Positions 36,664-44,648 of a stretch of 64,000 bases of DNA are shown here, one piece after another. Location: positions 62,001 through 126,000 of the forward strand of contig NZ_BAOS01000028.1 in the NCBI RefSeq assembly GCF_002443295.1, in the 5' to 3' direction. This stretch comes from Candidatus Scalindua japonica (GTDB lineage Bacteria > Planctomycetota > Brocadiia > Brocadiales > Scalinduaceae). Every line of letters starts with the position of its first letter. The stretch's first letter is position 1. A program made the translations under genes and the position numbers. The notes below the pieces were generated by a model. The model saw nothing but the letters and a program-made list of their open reading frames with translations, ran no database searches and had not been told where the DNA came from.

Positions 36664-36886
36664 GCTTATCCTCCAAGTACTTTTGCCATTCCTCTTTCCA
36701 ATTCATATTTCCCTCTGGAAAATCTCCTATTGTTTCCCAGATAGAATCAAGAAATTCAATTCCCGCCATTTTCTCTTCTCTCTGTAAATATTCGTCTGCA
36801 ATATTTATCTCAAACTCATTGGTTTTAAATTTTATCGGTGTATTTAGTTTCAAAGTGCTTCCTTCAACGATAGCTTTAATTTTCAT
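36656..36886 (-). CDS. Antitoxin-like protein paired with the PIN fusion
   Basis: A 76-residue protein. The N-terminus MKIKAIVEGSTLKLNTPIKF matches the beta-strand start of DUF104/AF2212-like and AbrB-like antitoxins; the C-terminal half is acidic and tryptophan-rich (FLDSIWETIGDFPEGNMNW, WQKYLEDKHG), the part that usually wraps the toxin. The ATG directly follows the TAA of the WbpB-WbpD gene, and its GGAGG ribosome site lies inside the last codons of that gene. It overlaps the PIN fusion by 8 bases. This order is typical of VapBC-type modules, but here it is inside a sugar operon. Confidence 0.7.
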   Translation of the reverse strand: MKIKAIVEGSTLKLNTPIKFKTNEFEINIADEYLQREEKMAGIEFLDSIWETIGDFPEGNMNWKEEWQKYLEDKHG

Positions 36887-38467
36887 TTAATTGACCTCCA
36901 ACTTGTTCCCTTTTAATGAATATTTATCTCCACAATACCCACAAACTGTGCGTTCATCATTAAACTTCAGGGTTGTTCCGCATTTACACACCCACCCAAT
37001 TTGTTTTGCGGGAACACCTGCAACTACAGCATAATCTGCCACATCGCATTTTACCACAGAACCTGCACCTATAAGAGAGTATTTGCCTATTGTTACTCCA
37101 CATACAATTGTCGCATTGGCTCCAATAGTGGCCCCTCTCTTAACAAGTGTTTCCATGAATTCATGTTTTCTTTCTACAAAGGCTCTTGGGTTATATACAT
37201 TTGTAAACACACAGGATGGGCCACAAAAAACCCCATCTTCCAGTGTCACCCCTTTATATATTGAAACATTATTCTGTACTTTACACTTATCACCGATGGT
37301 TACTTCGGGGCCGATTAATACATTTTGTCCAATTGTACACTTCTCTCCTATCTTAGAATCTCTTAAAATATGAGAGAAGTGCCAAATCTGTGTGTTCGCA
37401 CCTATATCACACCCGTTGTCAACATAAGACGACTCATGTATGAAATGTTTTTCTGTTGCCGGTTTTCGTAATTTACCATCTTTATCCAGAATAATTTTTT
37501 CACCATTCTTACTTAAAGATTTTTGAGATATCTGAAGAACCCGAAGAACTCTCAGGCCTTCATTTCCATCTGTTTTAGGGATCTGGTTTTCTTCAATGCA
37601 CTTAAGAAAATGTTTACACTCGGTTTTTAGAGGCTCATCGCTTCCGATAGACACAACTTCTGCCTCTGCTTTGCATGCCACTGGCAAACGGTCTACCCAG
37701 TCAATTCTATGGGGAAATAGAGACAATTTTTCTGTGCTTACATCATCAAAGACCGCCATTTTCTTATCACCTACAACCACCAGCTTTTGCTCTTTAAAAG
37801 GGTGCAGCCAGCTTACAAATATATGCGCTTTTACTCCACTTCTGAAATCCATTGTGGTCATAGTTACATCAGAGATTTGCTTTTGTAAGTAGTTGCCGCC
37901 TGTAGAATATACGGTTTCCGGAAGCTCATTTTGAAGAAGAAGAAGGATTACCGATATGTCGTGGGGAGCAAAACTCCAGAGTATATTTTCTTCAGAACGG
38001 ATTTTACCCATGTTCAATCTGTTAGAATAGATATATTGGATTTTCCCCAGTTCACCCCTATCAATAAGTTCCTTCAGTTTTTGAATAGCAGGGTGATAAT
38101 GGAGAATATGGCCTACCATTAAGATAAGCCCTTGTTGATTTGCAAGGCTAATCAACTCCTCTCCCTGCTCAAGTTGAAGAGCAAGAGGTTTCTCTACAAA
38201 GACGTGTTTTTTATGACGTATAGCCTTTTTGGCCATTTGGTAATGATATTCAGCTGGAGTGGCAATGACTATGGCCTCAATTGATGGATCGCTTAGTAAA
38301 GCATCAAATGAATTAGTAAATTTTATACCGGGAAACTGTGATTCGTAACTATTGACCAAATCTATATCAGCATCACATATTGTGCGAAGGGCATTTAGTT
38401 CATAAAAATTTCTCACCAGATTCTTGCCCCAATATCCAGCACCTACAACTGCAATATTTTTTTTCAT
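36887..38467 (-). CDS. WbpB-like dehydrogenase fused to WbpD-like N-acetyltransferase
   Basis: A 526-residue fusion. Residues 1-320 are a Gfo/Idh/MocA NAD(P) oxidoreductase (VVGAGYWGKNLVRNF; HVFVEKPLAL). Residues about 340-490 are a left-handed beta-helix acetyltransferase with hexapeptide repeats (IGANTQIWHF, IGEKCTIGQNVLIGPEVTIG, IGKYSLIGAGSVV). The last 35 residues have CKCGTTLKF...CGYCGDKY, a zinc-ribbon-like end. WbpB oxidises C3 of UDP-GlcNAcA and WbpD acetylates the 3-amino group after WbpE has acted; the WbpE step is the fusion gene two positions downstream. Together they give UDP-2,3-diacetamido-glucuronate. The gene follows the regulator and precedes the antitoxin-like gene without a gap. 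Confidence 0.9.
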   Translation of the reverse strand: MKKNIAVVGAGYWGKNLVRNFYELNALRTICDADIDLVNSYESQFPGIKFTNSFDALLSDPSIEAIVIATPAEYHYQMAKKAIRHKKHVFVEKPLALQLEQGEELISLANQQGLILMVGHILHYHPAIQKLKELIDRGELGKIQYIYSNRLNMGKIRSEENILWSFAPHDISVILLLLQNELPETVYSTGGNYLQKQISDVTMTTMDFRSGVKAHIFVSWLHPFKEQKLVVVGDKKMAVFDDVSTEKLSLFPHRIDWVDRLPVACKAEAEVVSIGSDEPLKTECKHFLKCIEENQIPKTDGNEGLRVLRVLQISQKSLSKNGEKIILDKDGKLRKPATEKHFIHESSYVDNGCDIGANTQIWHFSHILRDSKIGEKCTIGQNVLIGPEVTIGDKCKVQNNVSIYKGVTLEDGVFCGPSCVFTNVYNPRAFVERKHEFMETLVKRGATIGANATIVCGVTIGKYSLIGAGSVVKCDVADYAVVAGVPAKQIGWVCKCGTTLKFNDERTVCGYCGDKYSLKGNKLEVN

Positions 38468-38651
38468 TTTAGTAGATCTCTGTTTTTATATTCTTGTATT
38501 CTACTGGTTTCAACAATAAGATATAAGTAAGAGACGTGCTGGCAAAAAACCAATAGCCTTCCTTCAGTACATACCAACGCCCCTTCAGTTACATATAAAA
38601 ATACACATAACATATCTCTGTACAGCAACTTACATTGGCGTCGGCTACTAT

Positions 38652-39233
38652 TTATTCTCTAAGTGCAACAATCTTTATATTTTTTTGTTCTTGGTAAAAA
38701 TTGTCAATTTCTTTCTTATCAAAAGAAGCAAGGATTAATACGCTCGTATTGGATTTTATATACTCGTCCATACCAATTACCTTATAACCAAACCACTCTT
38801 CTTCTTTTCTCTTTTCATCAACTACGAAAACGATTTCCAAGTCCAGTTCTTTTAACACAATGAACAGAACTTCTGCAATATGGTTTATTCCGTATATTGA
38901 AAGATCTTTTACACCTTCATTTTTTAAGTGTATAACTTTATCTCTAATTACCTTTTTAGCTTCCAGATAGAAGTGAATCGTACTTTCTACTCTATTGTAT
39001 AATAAGGACGACTTCTCTCTGGCACCTTCCGGAGTAATTAAATATCTGATTTTCTTAGCATCAATATTTTTTATTTTTATCCACCCTTTTTTGACCATCT
39101 TTTTTAAGAGATGATTCACCAGTCCCAGGGCAATACCAACTTCTTTGGATAGCTCCCGTTGCGTTAGATGAGCGTTATTTTCCAGCCTTTCCAGGATATC
39201 CAACTCTCTTGTACCTTCTCTCATTATTATCAC
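38652..39233 (-). CDS. Winged-helix regulator of the polysaccharide island (EPS-associated MarR-like)
   Basis: A 193-residue DNA-binding protein. The winged helix-turn-helix is at residues 8-75 (LERLENNAHLTQRELSKEVG, LGLVNHLLKKMVKKGWIKI), matching EPS-associated MarR-type regulators. Residues about 105-193 add a Rossmann-like half-domain (VKDLSIYGINHIAEVLFIVL, EIVFVVDEKR, VLILASFDKKEIDNF), similar to the nucleotide-sugar-sensing end of sugar acyltransferases; it may bind a ligand. It is the first gene of the minus-strand island. Palindromes upstream of its start are likely autoregulatory operators. Confidence 0.8.
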   Translation of the reverse strand: MIIMREGTRELDILERLENNAHLTQRELSKEVGIALGLVNHLLKKMVKKGWIKIKNIDAKKIRYLITPEGAREKSSLLYNRVESTIHFYLEAKKVIRDKVIHLKNEGVKDLSIYGINHIAEVLFIVLKELDLEIVFVVDEKRKEEEWFGYKVIGMDEYIKSNTSVLILASFDKKEIDNFYQEQKNIKIVALRE

Positions 39234-39270
39234 CTTAGTTGATGCGGATCAGATATGGCTTCGCTGAAAG

Positions 39271-39333
39271 GAACAGCGATGGGCTGTTCATAGAATGAAC
39301 AAGATTGTTAAAAAAACGTTCATCAAGTGAACG
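39271..39333 (-). promoter_or_regulatory. Array of GTTC/GAAC palindromes upstream of the regulator
   Basis: Three overlapping or adjacent inverted repeats share the GTTC/GAAC half-site: GAACAGC-GATGG-GCTGTTC (39271-39289), GTTCAT-AGA-ATGAAC (39286-39300) and CGTTCA-TCAAG-TGAACG (39317-39333). They start 38 bases upstream of the regulator ATG, where its promoter should be. Dimeric winged-helix proteins bind such sites, so autoregulation is likely (inference). Confidence 0.6.
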
Positions 39334-39343
39334 ATTATTCAAT

Positions 39344-39371
39344 AAAAAAGTTATTTGTCAATAACTTTTTT
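39344..39371 (-). terminator. Intrinsic terminator of the ArnT-like gene
   Basis: AAAAAAGTTATT-TGTC-AATAACTTTTTT is a perfect 12-bp stem with a 4-base loop and a U-run on either strand. It separates the ArnT-like gene (minus, ending 39413) from the regulator of the polysaccharide island. Confidence 0.75.
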
Positions 39372-39412
39372 ACTCAACATACTATATATTGTAGTTTTTA
39401 TCAAAGATACTA

Positions 39413-41146
39413 TCAATATAGCACTTTGTATAAAAATATACTATGCCTGTTTAAATGTTTTTCCTCTGGATATTTGTATGCTAACTCAATTTTATTATTC
39501 TTTATAGATTGCTTCAACTCTGTTTCTATTGCATTGTATTCTCTTTGCGTAAGCAATATATAATCTACTTTCTTCTCTTTTGCCAATGAAAGTGTGTTAT
39601 TAATATTTCCTATCTGAATGTGCCCGCCTCCGGCATAATAAGCATTTCTTACAGAAGTACTGACAATCAGAGGAGATGGTTTATGGGAATTCCCCTTTAC
39701 CCATTGACCAGCATTTTTAATCCCTAATTTATCAAAGCGTTGAGGTTTTAATGTTTTTGGCAGTAAGACACTGATAACAATCATCAATACAATTAGCTGC
39801 ATTATCCATACGCTCTTAAGTAACTCTTTGAAGCCAGCTATCATACTGTTACTCTGATATTTTTTTTGCACCCAGATTCCAGTAGCATACACTCCTATTC
39901 CCACACAAATGATAGCTGGAATAACTATTGGCATTAAATGTCTTCTGCTGGGATACTGATAAATATTATTATACACTGCAATATTAACGATATTTAACCT
40001 GTACAATACAACCAAATAGAATGCAATTACTGATGCCAGGTAAAGCCCAAAGAATTGTGCCTTCTTAATTCTGGACCAATTAATTACACCGATTATAAAG
40101 AAAATAAATAAAAATGGATGAAACGTACTTATGTATTTTGTTAATACATATGATAAGCTTTCAAGATAGGTTTTAAGAGAAAGTCTTTTAGATGGTTTTT
40201 TTACGAGTTTAACATTTGCAAGTGTTTTTTTTTCAGTACCGGGCTTCTTATATTCAACATCCTTTGATATCTTGTTTGTGTTCATTTTGTTGACAGCAGT
40301 TTGTTTTTTTTTAGTATCTACACCAGATGTTGAATTGCCTGTGTTTTTGTTGATCAATACGTCTCCGTTTGGATTTTCCGTAATTGTTACAATATTTTTT
40401 TGAGACAAATTCCTTTTCTTGGTAAGTAGCCACATACCTGTTTCATTTTTAATGTAAATAAGATAGGGTGATGAAAAGACGAGAAATGAAACGGCCAGTA
40501 TTGAGATTGAGGCAAGTTTGTCTTTCCATATTGACCGGACACAATTGATGTCTTTAATGCAACACCAGCCAGCAACAATGATAATAATCCCTATTCCTTC
40601 AGGACGAGTAAGATAGGCAAACGCAGAACATATTCCTGATAGTGCAAATAAATGAAGCTTTTTCTTTGATATCGCAAAATAACCGGAACCAAGTGCAGAT
40701 ATGAAGAAAAAGAAATAAGTAGACTCTGAAATTATGTCTGCGGAAAACCTGACAGCATAAGGATGGAAGGCTAAAATAATAGCAGAAACGAATGATATCT
40801 TGTGGTCAAAAACGCTTTTACCTATAAAATAGAATATAATTACCGTTAATGTGCCAAAAAAAACAGATACAATAGTACCGGACGATTCCATATTTGGAAT
40901 CACCTTGTGTACTGCAGCTATAAAGAGGGAATAGAGTGGGTGGTAATCATGCCTTAGTCCGTTCAGGAAATCACCGTTTGCAAAATATTTTGCAATTTGC
41001 ATAAAAGCGACACTGTCATTTTTAATCACACAGGTAAAAAAGCTCAGATAAATTCTTACCGAAAGTGAAATTGCCAGAAGTGTCCAAAGGTACTTATCAT
41101 TAAAAAAACTTACTTTCCTGTCACTCTCTAAAGTCATGGTTTTCAT
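39413..41146 (-). CDS. ArnT/PMT-like lipid-linked sugar transferase
   Basis: A large inner-membrane protein of the GT-C fold (PMT_2/ArnT-like) with about 11 hydrophobic segments. Such enzymes move a sugar from undecaprenyl phosphate onto lipid A, protein or glycan on the periplasmic side. The first loop has the acidic motif VIKNDSVAFMQIAKYFANGD, and LRHDYHPLYSLFIAAV is the typical second motif. A soluble lysine/threonine-rich insert (KKKQTAVNKMNTNKISKDVE) lies between hydrophobic segments in mid-protein. I chose ATG 41146, which starts two bases after the isomerase stop; an ATG at 41191 would overlap that gene by 43 bases. Confidence 0.85.
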   Translation of the reverse strand: MKTMTLESDRKVSFFNDKYLWTLLAISLSVRIYLSFFTCVIKNDSVAFMQIAKYFANGDFLNGLRHDYHPLYSLFIAAVHKVIPNMESSGTIVSVFFGTLTVIIFYFIGKSVFDHKISFVSAIILAFHPYAVRFSADIISESTYFFFFISALGSGYFAISKKKLHLFALSGICSAFAYLTRPEGIGIIIIVAGWCCIKDINCVRSIWKDKLASISILAVSFLVFSSPYLIYIKNETGMWLLTKKRNLSQKNIVTITENPNGDVLINKNTGNSTSGVDTKKKQTAVNKMNTNKISKDVEYKKPGTEKKTLANVKLVKKPSKRLSLKTYLESLSYVLTKYISTFHPFLFIFFIIGVINWSRIKKAQFFGLYLASVIAFYLVVLYRLNIVNIAVYNNIYQYPSRRHLMPIVIPAIICVGIGVYATGIWVQKKYQSNSMIAGFKELLKSVWIMQLIVLMIVISVLLPKTLKPQRFDKLGIKNAGQWVKGNSHKPSPLIVSTSVRNAYYAGGGHIQIGNINNTLSLAKEKKVDYILLTQREYNAIETELKQSIKNNKIELAYKYPEEKHLNRHSIFLYKVLY

Positions 41147-41148
41147 AA

Positions 41149-41754
41149 TTACACCTGTTTGTCTGATGAAGGAGTGCTGCGTAATATACAATTCAGTATA
41201 GAGTGACAGATAGAGAGGTGGGTTGTTTCAACAGGTTCATATTCTTGTGAAGGGACATAAAAATTATAATAGCCCAAAACGTTTAACGGGTTGTTTTTCT
41301 TAAATCCTGATAATGTTATCACGTTACACTCTCTTGATCTTGCAGCGCAAACACTTTTTAAAATATTTTCTGATTTGCCGGAACTACTAATTGCAATTAG
41401 TATATCACCGTTATCAGCAAACATTTCAATTGGTTTTTCAAAAACATATTTATAACCAAAATCATTGCTGATACATGAAAGAAGTGGCCCCTCGTTGAAA
41501 GTCATCGATCTAATGCCACCATTTTTCCAGTAATCGGTTGTCATATGGCTTGCAATTGCGGCACTCGCACCATTTCCTATAAACATCAATTTGCGATCGG
41601 AATCAGCTTTAAGCCTTATCAAATAACTTACATTTTCAACCACATGGAAAAATTCTATCTCGTTTCCTTCTTTAACGGTAACTTTAATAGAATTGAATAA
41701 TAAAGAGAGTGTCTTATAATAGCTTTGTATAAGTATATATTCTGTTGATACCAT
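41149..41754 (-). CDS. SIS-domain sugar isomerase (GmhA-like)
   Basis: A 201-residue SIS-domain protein like phosphoheptose isomerase GmhA, which converts sedoheptulose 7-phosphate to D-glycero-D-manno-heptose 7-phosphate. The sugar-phosphate loops are present: LMFIGNGASAAIASHMTTDYWKN-type motif (residues 56-78), SCISNDFGYKYVF, and AISSSGKSENILKSV (about 121-135). The C-terminal VETTHLSICHSILNCI has the active-site His. Two bases separate its stop from the ArnT-like start. Other SIS substrates are possible, since no heptose kinase/adenylyltransferase is nearby. Confidence 0.85.
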   Translation of the reverse strand: MVSTEYILIQSYYKTLSLLFNSIKVTVKEGNEIEFFHVVENVSYLIRLKADSDRKLMFIGNGASAAIASHMTTDYWKNGGIRSMTFNEGPLLSCISNDFGYKYVFEKPIEMFADNGDILIAISSSGKSENILKSVCAARSRECNVITLSGFKKNNPLNVLGYYNFYVPSQEYEPVETTHLSICHSILNCILRSTPSSDKQV

Positions 41755-42095
41755 CTATTTCTATAGCATGTAAAATTGTTTCAATAAATTACACGAAAAA
41801 ACCTTATAAGGAACTTTTAAACAGGTAATATTTTCTTTTCTTGAGATCCAAGATTTCATTGAAAGGATGATAGGAAGAGGTTATAATGTGCGAATAAGAG
41901 AAGAGGCGGCCCTTTTGCCTATCTAATTGCTTCAGTATAAACCTGAATCATTCAAAAGCAACTGAAAAATAAATCGAAATTTGGTTGTGAATAACTTGAG
42001 AAGTATTCTTTAACATGTGTAACTGAAAGAGTGACGACTCAATAAAAACGTGTTTCGTACACCATTTATTTAATTCAAATATAAAAAATTGCTAA
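41755..42095. other. Divergent intergenic region without a named feature
   Basis: These 341 bases separate the minus-strand isomerase from plus-strand ymdB, so both promoters should lie here. A 40-codon plus-strand open stretch (FIERMIGRGYNVRIREEAAL, ending near 41925) has no ATG at its beginning and may be a gene remnant. I see no structured RNA. Confidence 0.4.
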
Positions 42096-42893
42096 ATGCT
42101 ATTTAATATCCTCGCGATAGGAGATATTGTTGGACAACCGGGAAGAAAGGTTCTAGAAAAGAAACTTGAAAATTTCATCAAAGAACAAAATATAGATTTC
42201 TGCATGGCAAATGCGGAAAATGCAGCAGGAGGTTCCGGAATAACCGTTGATATTGCCAAGAAACTGTTCTCTTACGGTGTTAACGCAATAACGATGGGTG
42301 ATCATGTCTGGAAAAGAAAAGAGATTTACGATTCTTTGAAATCTGATCAAAGGATACTCAGACCGGCAAACTACTCACCATTGGCTTATGGCAGAGGCCA
42401 TGTTGCCATTAAATCAAAAGGAGATTGTGTTATTGGCATAATCAATCTTTTGGGACGGACTTTCATGAAACCCATAGACTGTCCTTTCAGGGCGGCAGAT
42501 GCTGCTGTAGAAGAGCTCTCAAAACAGACAAACATTATTATCGTAGACTTGCATGCCGAAGCAACATCTGAGAAAATAGCGATGGGGTGGTATTTAGATG
42601 GCAGAGTAAGCGCTGTTGTTGGGACCCACACACATGTACAGACGTCCGATGAAAGGGTATTGCCTGAAGGGACTGGATATATCACAGATCTGGGCATGAC
42701 AGGTCCGCACGAATCGATATTAGGAAGAAATATTGATCGTGTATTAAAATCAATAGTAACCCAGGTACCAACCCGATATGACATAGCAGAAAAAGATCTC
42801 CATATTGAAGGAGTGGTTATAACCGTAAACAGGGAAACAGGTAAAGCAGAAAGAATAAAAAGAATCAGAGTGACTGAAGACGACAATTACTAA
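42096..42893 (+). CDS. YmdB-family metallophosphoesterase (2',3'-cyclic-nucleotide 2'-phosphodiesterase type)
   Basis: A 265-residue enzyme of the TIGR00282/YmdB family, which hydrolyses 2',3'-cyclic nucleotides and affects biofilm and RNA turnover in Bacillus. Its features include AIGDIVGQPGRKVLEKKL (metal-binding D), NAENAAGGSGIT, TMGDHVWKRKEI, DLHAEATSEKIAMGWYLDG and VVGTHTHVQTSDERVLPEGT, all with intact His/Asp/Glu ligands. Full length. It starts the plus-strand run but is separated by a hairpin and 165 bases from xseA. Confidence 0.93.
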   Translation: MLFNILAIGDIVGQPGRKVLEKKLENFIKEQNIDFCMANAENAAGGSGITVDIAKKLFSYGVNAITMGDHVWKRKEIYDSLKSDQRILRPANYSPLAYGRGHVAIKSKGDCVIGIINLLGRTFMKPIDCPFRAADAAVEELSKQTNIIIVDLHAEATSEKIAMGWYLDGRVSAVVGTHTHVQTSDERVLPEGTGYITDLGMTGPHESILGRNIDRVLKSIVTQVPTRYDIAEKDLHIEGVVITVNRETGKAERIKRIRVTEDDNY

Positions 42894-42907
42894 ATCCTCT
42901 ATTATCG

Positions 42908-42930
42908 TTGGGTAATTCTGAATTACCCAA
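42908..42930 (+). terminator. Hairpin after ymdB-family gene
   Basis: TTGGGTAAT-TCTGA-ATTACCCAA, a perfect 9-bp stem, lies 15 bases after the stop. There is no U-run, so it may be a pause or processing site. Confidence 0.4.
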
Positions 42931-43058
42931 TGGTAGTTAAAGGTCTTTATTGTAGCGGTTTGATTTATCAAATTGAGTATTTGGAGCATGATAAAACTGT
43001 ATAGCTACATAAGTAAGAATGAAAGTTTTTATATATACAAACAATTTAATATGTAAAT

Positions 43059-44324
43059 ATGCTTGATAGTTTTCTGGATTTTAAGACAAATCAAGAATCA
43101 TTGGAACGCTTTCCTGACGAAATAGGCAAGAAATTTTTTACCGTTTCAGAAATCAGCAGGAAAATCAAAACCTCCCTGGAATACAAATTTGCTAATATAA
43201 GTGTTTTGGGTGAAATATCCAATGTGAGAAAGCCGGGTTCCGGGCATGTTTATTTGACACTTAAAGACAAAAATTCTCAATTGCAGGCGGTCGTATTCAG
43301 GAATGCTGCAAGCAAAATCAAATTTGAACTGAAAGATGGTATGGAAGTAGTCTCTTCTGGTTCGGTAACCGTTTATGAACCACGAGGGCAATACCAGCTC
43401 ATTATTAATAAAATAGAACCGAAGGGGATAGGCGCACTGCAACTTGCTTTCCTACAACTGAAGGAGAAACTGGAAAAAGAGGGGCTGTTTGACAATGCTC
43501 ATAAAAAAACTATCCCGTTCTTACCTAAGAAAATTGGAATAGTAACGTCACCTACCGGAGCAGCAATCAAAGATATTCTAAATATCATTGATCGTCGTTT
43601 TGCCAATGTTGAAATACTCATTAACCCGGTAAAGGTCCAGGGAGATGGTGCTGCGCAGGAAATTGCTGAAGCGATTAAAGAACTTAATAATTACTCTGAT
43701 ATAGACGTAATTATAACAGGAAGAGGTGGCGGCAGCCTGGAAGACCTGTGGGCATTTAATGAAGAAATTATTGCCAGGAGCATATATAATTCCAGAATAC
43801 CCATTATCTCCGCAGTTGGGCATGAAATTGATATAACAATAGCGGACTTGGTCGCTGATAAGAGGGCCCTTACCCCCTCCGAAGCGGGAGAACTGGTAGT
43901 TCCCCGAAGAGATTTACTGATTGAGAAAGTAGAAAAATATAAAGCGAGACTTTTACAATCCCTAACTGCCAAGTTAAGACTATCAAGGGAAAAACTTGCT
44001 GGAATTGCGAACAGCTACGCGATGAGGCAACCATTTGACAGGCTGAACAGGTGGCAACAGAGGCTGGACGAATATGCGCAGAGGCTTAATTTAAATATAA
44101 CACACGCGTTAAATACTGAACGTGAAAAGCTCTCAGGTATTGCGGGCAAACTGGAAAGCTTGAGTCCTTTGAACGTTTTGAAAAGAGGCTATACCATTAC
44201 CACCAGACGGGAAGACAATAAATCTCTTCGAAATATAAAAGGTTTAAGTGAAGGGGACAAAATTAAAACTAATCTATCCAGAGGAGGTATTATCTCTGAA
44301 ATCCTTTCAATTGAAAGGATCTGA
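43059..44324 (+). CDS. xseA: Exodeoxyribonuclease VII large subunit
   Basis: The catalytic subunit of ExoVII, which degrades single-stranded DNA from both ends. An N-terminal OB-fold (ANISVLGEISNVRKPGSGHVYLTLKD) is followed by the catalytic domain (KKIGIVTSPTGAAIKDILNI, IDVIITGRGGGSLEDLWAFN, PIISAVGHEIDITIADLVAD), a coiled-coil region and the C-terminal LKRGYTITTR. The 421 residues are typical. The first 20 residues (MLDSFLDFKTNQESLERFPD) extend slightly beyond the usual start. xseB begins three bases after the stop. Confidence 0.97.
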   Translation: MLDSFLDFKTNQESLERFPDEIGKKFFTVSEISRKIKTSLEYKFANISVLGEISNVRKPGSGHVYLTLKDKNSQLQAVVFRNAASKIKFELKDGMEVVSSGSVTVYEPRGQYQLIINKIEPKGIGALQLAFLQLKEKLEKEGLFDNAHKKTIPFLPKKIGIVTSPTGAAIKDILNIIDRRFANVEILINPVKVQGDGAAQEIAEAIKELNNYSDIDVIITGRGGGSLEDLWAFNEEIIARSIYNSRIPIISAVGHEIDITIADLVADKRALTPSEAGELVVPRRDLLIEKVEKYKARLLQSLTAKLRLSREKLAGIANSYAMRQPFDRLNRWQQRLDEYAQRLNLNITHALNTEREKLSGIAGKLESLSPLNVLKRGYTITTRREDNKSLRNIKGLSEGDKIKTNLSRGGIISEILSIERI

Positions 44325-44327
44325 TTT

Positions 44328-44585
44328 ATGAAGAAACCGGACTTTGAAACATCATTAAAAGAGCTTGAAGAGATAGTAGAACAACTTGAAACAAACGAGT
44401 TGACCTTAGATGAAACACTTGCAAAATACGAAAGTGGCATTAAAATATACAAACAGTGCTATCAAGTTTTAGAAAAAGCAGAAAAAAAGATTAATATCTT
44501 ATTAAAAAATTCAATTGGAGAAACTCGTACAGAAGAATTTAATATGAAAAATGCTACTGATGCAGACACATCCACTACTGAATAG
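44328..44585 (+). CDS. xseB: Exodeoxyribonuclease VII small subunit
   Basis: The small coiled-coil subunit that wraps the XseA helices. The 85 residues hold the diagnostic FETSLKELEEIVEQLETNEL TLDETLAKYESGI pattern and KCYQ-like CYQVLEKAEKKI. It is directly downstream of xseA, so the two are co-translated. Confidence 0.95.
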   Translation: MKKPDFETSLKELEEIVEQLETNELTLDETLAKYESGIKIYKQCYQVLEKAEKKINILLKNSIGETRTEEFNMKNATDADTSTTE

Positions 44586-44648
44586 TACATAAGTAAGCAA
44601 TATACATTAACTGTTAAGATTCTAATATAAGTTTTAAGAAAGATAAAA

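Noticed and set aside
41850-41925. Open plus-strand stretch FIERMIGRGYNVRIREEAA before ymdB
   Set aside because: No start codon at its beginning and a stop close upstream; too short to name, so only mentioned in the intergenic entry.
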